Assembly: GCF_018860565.1 (NCBI RefSeq)
Contig: NZ_JAHKPS010000022.1
Span: 26,297-90,296 of the forward strand
Source: Winogradskyella psychrotolerans
Lineage (GTDB): Bacteria > Bacteroidota > Bacteroidia > Flavobacteriales > Flavobacteriaceae
DNA length: 64,000 nt
Reading direction: 5' to 3'
Shown here one piece after another: positions 1 through 7,013 of the stretch. The notes beneath the pieces are model-generated. The model was not told where the DNA came from. It made no database searches and worked only from the letters and a program-made list of their open reading frames with translations. The translations under genes were made by a program, and so were the position numbers. Each line of letters starts with the position of its first letter. Within the stretch, counting starts at the first letter, position 1.

Positions 1-828
1 CAATTCAACAATTCAACAGTTTTTGTTAATCATTATATCAATAATTGAATAAAAAGACTTCAATGATTATTTTTATTAAACACTCGTTTTCGAAACCGCA
101 ATAAAAACCGTAACAATCGTCTTTAAACACTACAACAGATTAAAAGTAATGGTAAAAAAAACCGTAATAAAACCGTGAAAATCATTTTTTCAATACTACA
201 GCAGGTTAAAAAAATGGTAAAAAAACCGAAAGAAAACCGTAGCAACAATATACTCTTAATCTTACAACAGAAAAAAAACGTAGAAAAACCGTGAAAATCA
301 CATTCGATTACTAAAACAGACAGATAAAAACCGAAAGAAAACCGTTTTAACTACCGTTCATCTAAATTATAACAACCCAATACTTAAAACACGGTATTAC
401 CTTTGTTTCATTTATCATTTTACAAGAATCCTTTCTTTTTCAAATAAAACTAGACCAAACTATTAAAAACACTAATTTGATTCTCTTATACTATTATATT
501 AAGCATTCTTTGATATTCGCTTACATTAACATCTGAAGTACCACTCTCTCTCAAAACCCTTGAAAAATATCTTATAAATTGCATTACGAAAATTTATCTG
601 CAATAAATACTATTGCTTCAATTTGTAGCATTTTAGTTTTTTTAATGTTTTATAAATTTCACTTTTCAACCTTTATATAATTGAAATCTAAATAAATTCT
701 TGGTATATTTCAAGTCTTTAAATTAATTCAAATACTACTTTATGTTGCCTAGTTTTATTAATTTAATCATTAATAAAATTTGACACATCCTCTTTTTTTT
801 TAGATTTAATCATAACATCAATAAAATA
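1..828. other. Gene-free AT-rich leader of the restriction island
   Basis: No open frame with protein-like composition is visible here. The left part (about 91-345) carries the paired AAACCG repeats listed separately. The right part is very AT-rich with no clear terminator. A TACCTTTG box fitting the Bacteroidota -7 consensus lies at 398-405, far upstream of hsdM, so hsdM would have either a leader of about 420 nt or a weaker promoter nearer its start. No integrase, transposase or tRNA is seen. Confidence 0.6.
91..345. repeat. Five degenerate copies of a paired AAACCG motif
   Basis: The sequence repeats a unit in which two CCG (or CG) cores preceded by A-runs lie 10-12 bp apart. Core pairs start near 96/108, 162/173, 226/237, 279/289 and 331/342, so the unit recurs every 52-66 bp. 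Three units also share an upstream segment resembling ACTACAACAGnTTAAAA (near 129, 194 and 262). Half-sites one helical turn apart, repeated in tandem, resemble an array of protein-binding sites such as regulator operators or recombinase arm sites. The function is inferred only from the pattern. Confidence 0.6.
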
Positions 829-2454
829 ATGTCAGAAGACCATAAAAAACAATTAGAACAACAACTCTGGAATATTGCCAACACCCTACGTGGTAAAATG
901 AATGCCGATGAGTTTCGTGATTACATCTTAGGCTTTATTTTTTACAAGTACCTTTCTGAGCGTATGGAAATTTACGCCAATACCATTCTTACAGAAGGTG
1001 GCGATGCTTTTTTGTTTTCAGAAATAGACGAAAACACCCAAGACGGACAAGAATACATAGAAGCCATTAAAGAAGAAGCTTTAGGGAAACTAGGTTACTT
1101 CTTAAAACCAGCCGAGTTATTTTCTGCGATTTCTAAACGTGGGAATCATAATGAGGATGAGAAAGAAAGTGATGCCGTAGCAGAAGATACTTCTGAAACT
1201 TACAATACAAAAGACAACTTCATATTAGAAGACCTACAAAAAATCTTAAACAACATCCAAAACAGTACAATGGGTACGGATAGCGAAGAAGATTTTGAAG
1301 ACCTTTTTGAAGATATGGATTTAAACTCTACCAAGTTAGGAAAAAGTCCAGAAGCGCGTAATGAGATTATCGCTAAAGTACTCGCACACTTAGATAAAAT
1401 AGATTTTAAATTAGAAAATACCGAATTAGATGTATTGGGCGATGCTTACGAATACTTAATAGGGAAATTTGCAAGTGGTGCAGGTAAAAAAGCAGGCGAA
1501 TTTTACACGCCACAAGAAGTAAGTATGGTATTAGCCAAGTTGGTAACCACAGGGAAGACCAAGCTAAAATCTGTATACGACCCAACCTGTGGTTCTGGTT
1601 CCTTGTTACTTCGTGTAGCTAAAGAAGTCGAAGAAGTAAATAACTTTTACGGACAAGAATTAAACCGAACCACCTACAATTTAGCACGTATGAATATGAT
1701 TTTGCACGGTGTGCATTATCGTAAGTTTGATATTAAACAAGAAGACACTTTAGAACACCCACAACATTTAGAACACCGTTTTGAAGCCATTGTAGCTAAT
1801 CCACCATTTTCTGCCAAGTGGAGTGCCAATAAGCTCTTTATGAGTGATGACCGTTTTAGCCAATACGGTAAACTAGCACCCAGCAGCAAAGCCGATTTTG
1901 CCTTTGTGCAACACATGGTACATCATCTTGCCGAAAACGGACAAATGGCAGTCGTATTACCGCACGGTGCCTTGTTTAGAGGAAGCGCCGAAGCCCACAT
2001 ACGTAAGTATTTAATCGAAGAAAAAAACTTCTTAGATGCTGTTATTGGCTTACCCGCCAATATATTTTATGGTACTAGCATACCGACTTGTATTTTAGTA
2101 TTTAAAAAATGTAGAGAAAACCCTAACGATATTTTATTTATAGATGCCAGCTCACATTTTGAGAAAGTGAAAACTCAAAATATGTTAAGTGAAGCTAATA
2201 TAGATAAAATTGTAAGCACCTATAGAGCACGCAAAACCGAAGATAAATACAGTTATGTTGCACCTTTAAGCGAAGTGGTAGAAAACGACTACAACCTAAA
2301 CATACCACGTTATGTAGATACTTTTGAAGAGGAAGAACAAATTGATATAGATGTAGTAGCTACTGAAATTCAAATTTTAGATGCTGACTTACAAGAAAGA
2401 GAAACCCTTATTGCTTCTTTCTGCCAAGAGTTAAATATTAAAACACCGTTTTAA
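829..2454 (+). CDS. hsdM: Type I restriction-modification DNA methyltransferase subunit HsdM
   Basis: This 541-residue protein is the N6-adenine methyltransferase subunit of a Type I restriction system. It modifies host DNA and forms the M2S core that HsdR joins for cleavage. The N-terminal HsdM helical domain begins with QLWNIANTLRGKMNADEFRDY. The SAM-binding motif DPTCGSGS lies at about residues 251-258, and the catalytic NPPF motif is at 324-327. A C-terminal helical tail follows. The length is typical of the family. The stop codon is one base before the hsdS ATG, so the two are surely co-transcribed. The ATG at 829 fits the family's usual N-terminus. No damage is seen. Confidence 0.97.
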   Translation: MSEDHKKQLEQQLWNIANTLRGKMNADEFRDYILGFIFYKYLSERMEIYANTILTEGGDAFLFSEIDENTQDGQEYIEAIKEEALGKLGYFLKPAELFSAISKRGNHNEDEKESDAVAEDTSETYNTKDNFILEDLQKILNNIQNSTMGTDSEEDFEDLFEDMDLNSTKLGKSPEARNEIIAKVLAHLDKIDFKLENTELDVLGDAYEYLIGKFASGAGKKAGEFYTPQEVSMVLAKLVTTGKTKLKSVYDPTCGSGSLLLRVAKEVEEVNNFYGQELNRTTYNLARMNMILHGVHYRKFDIKQEDTLEHPQHLEHRFEAIVANPPFSAKWSANKLFMSDDRFSQYGKLAPSSKADFAFVQHMVHHLAENGQMAVVLPHGALFRGSAEAHIRKYLIEEKNFLDAVIGLPANIFYGTSIPTCILVFKKCRENPNDILFIDASSHFEKVKTQNMLSEANIDKIVSTYRARKTEDKYSYVAPLSEVVENDYNLNIPRYVDTFEEEEQIDIDVVATEIQILDADLQERETLIASFCQELNIKTPF

Positions 2455-2455
2455 G

Positions 2456-3625
2456 ATGCAGGAAGAAAAACAGTTATTACCAGAATTGAGGTTTCCAGAG
2501 TTTGAAGAAATTTGGAAACAAAAGAAGTTAGGAGAGATTTGTAAAATACAAACGGGTAACAAAGATACACAGGATAAAGAAGAGAACGGGTTATATCCAT
2601 TTTATGTTAGATCTAATACGATTGAAAGTATTAATTCTTATTCGTTTGATGAACAAGCTATATTAACATCTGGTGATGGAGCTGGAGTAGGTAAAATATA
2701 TCATCTTGTTGATGGTAAATTTGATTTACATCAAAGAGTTTATGCTTTGACTAATTTTGACTCTAATTTTTCAATCAGATACACTTATCATTTTTTTTCG
2801 GAAAAGTTTTATAAGAGAGTTATGCGTCTTAGTGCCAAAAACTCTGTTGATTCCGTTAGAAGAGATATGATATTTGATATGAAAATGCCATACCCTAACA
2901 AAGAAGAACAACAAAAAATAGCCAATTTCCTAACAGCCATAGACACCCAAATCCAAACTTTAGAAAAAAAGAAAAACCTTTTAGAGCAATATAAAAAAGG
3001 TGTCATGCAAAAAATCTTTAAACAAGAATTAAGATTTAAAGATGAAGATGGAAATGATTTTGCTGAGTGGAAGAAAAAGAAGTTAGGAGATTTAACTTAT
3101 AAGGTTGGTAAAAAGAATAAAGAGAATATTCAATATCCAATTTATTCAATTAATAATCAAGAAGGTTTTAGACCACAATCAGAACAATTTGATGGTTTAG
3201 ACAGTAATGAAAGAGGTTATGATATTAGTATGTATAAAATTGTATATGAAAAAACATTTGCATACAATCCAGCAAGAATAAATGTAGGTTCAATTGGTTA
3301 TAGCTATGATTTGAATGAAGTTATTATTAGCTCATTATATGTTTGTTTTAAAACTAATGAGGAATTAGAAGATTTATATTTATTAGCTTATTTAGATACA
3401 GATAGATTCAATAAAGATATTTTAAGATACCAAGAAGGAGGTGTGCGTCAATATCTCTTTTATGAGAATTTCTCACAAATAAAAATTCCTCTACCATCAA
3501 ATGAAGAACAAACCAAAATCGCTAATTTTTTATCAGCCTTAGATAAAAACATAGCTTTAGTAAATACCAAAATAGAAAAAACAAAAGCCTATAAAAAAGG
3601 CTTGTTACAGCAGATGTTTGTTTGA
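2456..3625 (+). CDS. hsdS: Type I restriction-modification specificity subunit HsdS
   Basis: HsdS sets the DNA target of the methyltransferase and the restriction complex. The 389-residue protein shows the usual two-fold layout: a target-recognition domain (about 15-145), a helical spacer with EEQQKIANFLTAIDTQ (about 149-195), a second recognition domain (about 205-340) and a second helical spacer with EEQTKIANFLSALDKN (about 348-389). The two spacers are similar to each other, as expected for the antiparallel coiled-coil arms. The target sequence cannot be read from the protein. The gene sits one base after hsdM, and its TGA overlaps the start of the next gene. No inverted second hsdS copy is visible, so shuffling by inversion is not indicated. 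Confidence 0.95.
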   Translation: MQEEKQLLPELRFPEFEEIWKQKKLGEICKIQTGNKDTQDKEENGLYPFYVRSNTIESINSYSFDEQAILTSGDGAGVGKIYHLVDGKFDLHQRVYALTNFDSNFSIRYTYHFFSEKFYKRVMRLSAKNSVDSVRRDMIFDMKMPYPNKEEQQKIANFLTAIDTQIQTLEKKKNLLEQYKKGVMQKIFKQELRFKDEDGNDFAEWKKKKLGDLTYKVGKKNKENIQYPIYSINNQEGFRPQSEQFDGLDSNERGYDISMYKIVYEKTFAYNPARINVGSIGYSYDLNEVIISSLYVCFKTNEELEDLYLLAYLDTDRFNKDILRYQEGGVRQYLFYENFSQIKIPLPSNEEQTKIANFLSALDKNIALVNTKIEKTKAYKKGLLQQMFV

Positions 3626-4890
3626 TGAAGAAAAGGCCCAATAACATACAACATACGTTTCACACAAAAGAAGAGTTCGATGCCCATATTATTGCGCTTT
3701 TTGATAGAAAGAACTATAGTAAACTTGCTAATATTTTTAACAATATTAGATTAAGGTTTGACATTTCTATACCTTATGCAATTTATCAGGCTTCTAGTTA
3801 TGAGGAAAACATAAATTCTAGAATTAGTCAGAGCACCATAAACTACAGTCATTGTGAGTTTGAAGGAAAAGTAGATATTCGGTCTACAGCAAGGGAATTA
3901 AATTTTTACGATAAATGTTGGTTTAGGGACGAACTAAAAATACGTTCAAGAGACAAGAATATATCATTTAAAAATTGTGAAATTTCTAATCTTAATCTTG
4001 AAAATGCTAAGTTTGGAAATCAAGGAAGTAGCTTAGGTAAGTTAAGAATTAAAAGTTGCATAGTTAATAACACTAATTTCAAGAATGCCACTTTCTATGC
4101 ACTTGTTGACTTCTATTACACCGTTTTTACTAAAAATGTGGTGTTCTATAAAACAGATTTCCTTAACATCATCGTACTATCAGCAACTACATTCAAAGCA
4201 AATCTGTTATTTACTTATACGTTGTTAAGTGATAAAGTGATTATGAGGGCAACACAATTTAAAAAGGGTTTTGATTTTTCTTTAGCAATTATCAAGGGTC
4301 AGCTAGCTATTTTCAACATAGAACATGGTTATAAGGAATACATAACAATCAAAGACCCTAGTAATGAGAAAGAATACGAAAAAGCAGTTTCCGAAGATGG
4401 ATTAATACCCCTTCAAAATAAACTAGAGACCTACAGAATCCTAAAAGTAGATTTTGAAAAACAGCAAAACATTCCTGAGTCTTTAAAATTTAAAAGGTTC
4501 GAAAAACGTACATATAAGCATGTTTTATCAACCAAAAAAAAATCTTGGGACACAAGTGTTGATAAAGCTACATTATGGCTTAATAGGTGGTCAAATAAGC
4601 ACGGAACATCTGCTGGAAGAGCACTGTTATTTACAATAGGGTTAGGCTTTTTTTTCTTTTATTTCTCAGCTATTGCTTCAAATAAGTTTTCTTGGTCGGG
4701 TTGGGAATGGTCAGCAGTTGGAGATGGAATAGGATACTTTTTTCAGTTTCTAATTCCTACACATAAATTTAGTTATCTTGAGACTGCTGAACCAACTGGT
4801 AGCCTGTATTATGTATTAGATTTTTTAGGTCGTATTGCAGTAGGCTACGGTATTTATCAATTTATACAAGCATTTAGAAAATTTAGATAA
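3625..4890 (+). CDS. Pentapeptide-like beta-helix protein with C-terminal membrane anchor
   Basis: The function is unknown. Residues about 60-225 are rich in short periodic stretches such as FKNCEISNLNLENAKF and NNTNFKNATF, typical of pentapeptide-repeat quadrilateral helices. A hydrophobic segment near 333-352 (ALLFTIGLGFFFFYFSAIAS) and another near the C-terminus suggest membrane anchoring. A TTG at 3622 could also start translation, but ATG at 3625 overlaps the final base of the hsdS TGA and is preferred. Its stop is followed with no gap by an hsdR-like ATG at 4891, so the ancestral order was probably hsdM-hsdS-this gene-hsdR. It is not a standard Type I subunit. It may be an accessory protein of the restriction system, for instance one that tethers it to the membrane or an independent defence gene. 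Confidence 0.8.
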   Translation: MKKRPNNIQHTFHTKEEFDAHIIALFDRKNYSKLANIFNNIRLRFDISIPYAIYQASSYEENINSRISQSTINYSHCEFEGKVDIRSTARELNFYDKCWFRDELKIRSRDKNISFKNCEISNLNLENAKFGNQGSSLGKLRIKSCIVNNTNFKNATFYALVDFYYTVFTKNVVFYKTDFLNIIVLSATTFKANLLFTYTLLSDKVIMRATQFKKGFDFSLAIIKGQLAIFNIEHGYKEYITIKDPSNEKEYEKAVSEDGLIPLQNKLETYRILKVDFEKQQNIPESLKFKRFEKRTYKHVLSTKKKSWDTSVDKATLWLNRWSNKHGTSAGRALLFTIGLGFFFFYFSAIASNKFSWSGWEWSAVGDGIGYFFQFLIPTHKFSYLETAEPTGSLYYVLDFLGRIAVGYGIYQFIQAFRKFR

Positions 4891-5013
4891 ATGAGTACAC
4901 AACCAGAACAAGTTTTAGAAAATCAGCTAATAGAGCAGTTATCAAATAGTGGTTATACTAAAGTTAGTATTCCTGATGAAGCTACTTTAATCGTTAGTAA
5001 TAAAAAAACATAA
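4891..5013 (+). pseudogene. Truncated duplicate of the hsdR 5' end
   Basis: This 40-codon frame begins MSTQPEQVLENQLIEQLSN and matches the start of the intact HsdR at 7014 for about 33 residues, then runs into unrelated codons (IVSNKKT) and a stop. At DNA level about 100 bases match the start of the intact gene with roughly a dozen differences, several of them silent. The copy lies directly against the stop of the preceding gene, where hsdR would be expected in an uninterrupted operon. It is best read as the stump left when the cargo at 5025-6870 entered, by recombination between two related hsdR alleles. A functional 40-residue peptide is unlikely but not excluded. Confidence 0.85.
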
Positions 5014-5024
5014 ACCATTAGAAA

Positions 5025-5648
5025 ATGATTACACAGGATCTACTTAATAACAAAGAAGGAATAAGCTTATTACAACCTGAAGATTTAGATACTACAAATT
5101 TTATTTTATCGCTATATGGGGCAGACGACATAAACATATCAGAAGCCATTACCTATTTAAAAAATTACATAAGTATTAAATCACCAATAGAAGAACTGGC
5201 TTTAAAACATATAGCCCACAATTTTCAGTATTATAAACAAGCTGAAGATACTATTATATATGATTTAGGATTTGATAATGTTTATTGCGCACTTTTAGAA
5301 CATTCAGTTCTTGGATTTTATGCGATATTAAAAGAGTTTATAACGCCTTCAGCCGAAGATTGGGAGCTAAAACAAATTCGTACTTATAGTCCTTTAACTA
5401 ATAGTTGTTTTGAAAAGGATTGTTGGGTATCTAAAAAAAGGAGTATTTCTCTAGAGTGGGAAACAGCATCGAGAATGTTAGCAGATATTATCTGTAGTAA
5501 GTTTGACCAAAATATATCATCAATAAACAAACGCCTTTATGAAAAACTTGACAAGAAAAGTTTAGCTCATTTTTTTGATATAGAAGAATTTGAAGCGTCA
5601 TCTGGATATGAAGATTACAGAGATTTAAAAAGAATTTTATTTCTTTAA
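5025..5648 (+). CDS. Unrecognised 207-residue protein in the hsdR insert
   Basis: I do not recognise this family. The protein is acidic, appears mainly helical and has no signal peptide or membrane segment. Residues about 95-125 (LEHSVLGFYAILKEF) and a Cys pair around FEKDCW may be ordered core elements. It starts 11 bases after the truncated hsdR copy ends and precedes a DUF3800 gene by 42 bases, so it probably belongs with the two genes that follow. Its position next to a nuclease-like gene makes an antitoxin, immunity or sensor role possible, but that is only inference from neighbourhood. Base composition matches the rest of the island. Confidence 0.75.
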   Translation: MITQDLLNNKEGISLLQPEDLDTTNFILSLYGADDINISEAITYLKNYISIKSPIEELALKHIAHNFQYYKQAEDTIIYDLGFDNVYCALLEHSVLGFYAILKEFITPSAEDWELKQIRTYSPLTNSCFEKDCWVSKKRSISLEWETASRMLADIICSKFDQNISSINKRLYEKLDKKSLAHFFDIEEFEASSGYEDYRDLKRILFL

Positions 5649-5690
5649 AGAAAGATTTACATTACATACGGTGATAAAAATGATAAAAGT

Positions 5691-6359
5691 ATGAGTAAAA
5701 CATTTAACATATACTGCGATGAAAGTTGCCATATAGAAAACGACCATAAAAAATATATGTTTCTGGGTTCGGTAAGTAGTGCATACAATCAAGTAAAACT
5801 ACATACCGAAAACATTAACGACCTAAAAAAGAAGCATAATTTTTATGCAGAGATTAAATGGTCTAAAGTATCTAAATCTAAACTGCGTTTTTATTTAGAT
5901 TTAGTAGATTATTTTTTTGCTACAGATTTGCAATTTAGAACCGTTGGTGTAGAAAAATCTAAGATTAATAATGATGCTTTTAATCAAGATTACGACGATT
6001 TTTATTATAAAATGTACTATTATTTATTAAACCATAATTTAAGTAGTTTATATAAATATAACGTGTATTTAGACATAAAAGATACATTAAGTGCTTACAA
6101 GGTAAACAAGCTAAAGGATATTTTAAACACCAAATTTGGTGTGTTTAGAAATGTGCAAAACATACGTTCTCACGAAAGTATAATAATGCAAATGGCAGAT
6201 TTTTTAATGGGAGCAATTTCTTATTTACATAATGATAAGCATCAGCAAAATAAAGCAAAGGTGCAAATCATTAAAAAGATTCAACAACATTGTAACGAAG
6301 ATTTGAGTAAGACCAATTACTCAAAAAAGATGAACCTGTTTTTTATTGAATTAAGATAA
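5691..6359 (+). CDS. DUF3800 family protein
   Basis: This 222-residue protein matches the DUF3800 pattern. There is an early acidic motif YCDES (residues 8-12, Asp10), a second acidic residue on a predicted strand in YLDIKD (Asp128) and a late QMADF motif (Asp170). DUF3800 is thought to adopt an RNase H-like fold in which these acids could bind metal, and members often occur on mobile or defence islands. No biochemical function is firmly known. The gene is followed four bases later by the nuclease-like gene, which suggests translational coupling. It probably acts in the cytoplasm, since no export signal is seen. Confidence 0.88.
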   Translation: MSKTFNIYCDESCHIENDHKKYMFLGSVSSAYNQVKLHTENINDLKKKHNFYAEIKWSKVSKSKLRFYLDLVDYFFATDLQFRTVGVEKSKINNDAFNQDYDDFYYKMYYYLLNHNLSSLYKYNVYLDIKDTLSAYKVNKLKDILNTKFGVFRNVQNIRSHESIIMQMADFLMGAISYLHNDKHQQNKAKVQIIKKIQQHCNEDLSKTNYSKKMNLFFIELR

Positions 6360-6363
6360 GTGT

Positions 6364-6870
6364 ATGCCATTCAATCAGCTAAAAAGATATAACGACTTAT
6401 TAGATATTACAGGTATGTCACCACACAACAGAAATATTTCTTTAAGAGGTGTTTTTGATAGAGATATTACCAATAATAGTAACTTTAAGTTTAGAACAAA
6501 ACAAATAACACCTACGCCATTAGATGGGGAAATAAAAATGGATACCTTATTTCTTCATTTAACAAGAGTTATGGTTGATAAAAAAACGAGAGCAAGAGAA
6601 TATGATGTGCATCGTTCTCAAAGATTACATTGGGTTAAATATCATATAGAGGAAAAAAAGAAAGAAAATATGTTAGTCTATTCTGTTAAAGAACCAGATG
6701 GTAACAGAACTTATATATATGATAAAGACGAAAAATATGTTATTGTTTTAGAACCTTTACGAAATAAAAATGAATATTATTTACTATCTGCTTACTATGT
6801 AAGAGGTAAAGATGCAAAGCGTAATAAGTTTGAAAAAAAGTATAAAAGAAGGTTGATGGAACTGTTATAA
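6364..6870 (+). CDS. BECR-fold nuclease-like protein (phage Barnase-EndoU-ColicinE5/D-RelE-like)
   Basis: This 168-residue basic protein resembles the phage-type BECR nuclease families. It has an RSQRLHWVKYHIEE segment at residues 84-97, then a strand-rich core with RTYIYDKDEKYVIVLEP and a terminal strand near YYLLSAYYV (about 138-147), followed by a Lys/Arg tail. Such domains are RNases or toxins in related families. The family call is from pattern memory and is tentative. Strong coupling to the DUF3800 gene (four-base gap) suggests they act together. A minus-strand promoter and terminator lie directly downstream and could give an RNA overlapping its 3' end. Cytoplasmic location is likely. 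Confidence 0.65.
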   Translation: MPFNQLKRYNDLLDITGMSPHNRNISLRGVFDRDITNNSNFKFRTKQITPTPLDGEIKMDTLFLHLTRVMVDKKTRAREYDVHRSQRLHWVKYHIEEKKKENMLVYSVKEPDGNRTYIYDKDEKYVIVLEPLRNKNEYYLLSAYYVRGKDAKRNKFEKKYKRRLMELL

Positions 6871-6872
6871 AA

Positions 6873-6937
6873 GCAAAAAACGCAGAGCTTCTATGGCTTG
6901 CGTTTCTCGATTTCCTTTTCTCAAATGAGAAATGAAC
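6873..6937 (-). ncRNA. Candidate small RNA convergent with the nuclease-like gene
   Basis: A strong Bacteroidota -7 box (TATATTTG, complement of 6944-6951, followed by CACC) points left. About 65 bases downstream is a hairpin with a U-run. The predicted transcript contains a perfect small stem-loop (6917-6932, TTTCTC/GAGAAA) and ends with the AAACGC/GCGTTT terminator. It contains no plausible open frame. It ends just past the stop of the 168-aa gene and could be a small RNA, an RNA antitoxin, or merely a leftover promoter and terminator. Confidence 0.45.
6878..6905 (-). terminator. Hairpin between the insert and hsdR
   Basis: The inverted repeat AAACGC...GCGTTT with an inner AGC/GCT pairing is followed in leftward reading by six U residues (complement of 6875-6880). 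It can end the small minus-strand unit. Read rightward the U-run is short and interrupted, so it may also weakly end the three-gene insert operon. Confidence 0.55.
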
Positions 6938-6943
6938 TCGGTG

Positions 6944-6951
6944 CAAATATA
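6944..6951 (-). promoter_or_regulatory. Minus-strand TATATTTG promoter
   Basis: Read leftward the sequence is TATATTTGCACC, a near-ideal Bacteroidota -7 element with the common GCACC trailer. The start of transcription is expected near 6937. No protein gene lies downstream on this strand before the terminator. Confidence 0.6.
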
Positions 6952-7013
6952 TGATATTATTTAGCTTCCAAACAAACTTTTTAACAATCATCACAAATTA
7001 TTAACATTTACAA

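Noticed and set aside
91..345. CRISPR array suggested by the repeated AAACCG units
   Set aside because: The units are degenerate, differ in spacing (52-66 bp) and lack a constant repeat of 25 or more bases. No cas genes are in the window.
2456..3625. Phase-variable hsdS shuffling
   Set aside because: There is only one hsdS and no inverted partial copy, and the adjacent genes show no recombinase.
6740..6994. An 84-codon minus-strand frame across the nuclease-like gene end
   Set aside because: It begins upstream of the -7 box proposed for the small RNA and its residues are low-complexity. The promoter and terminator explain the signal better.
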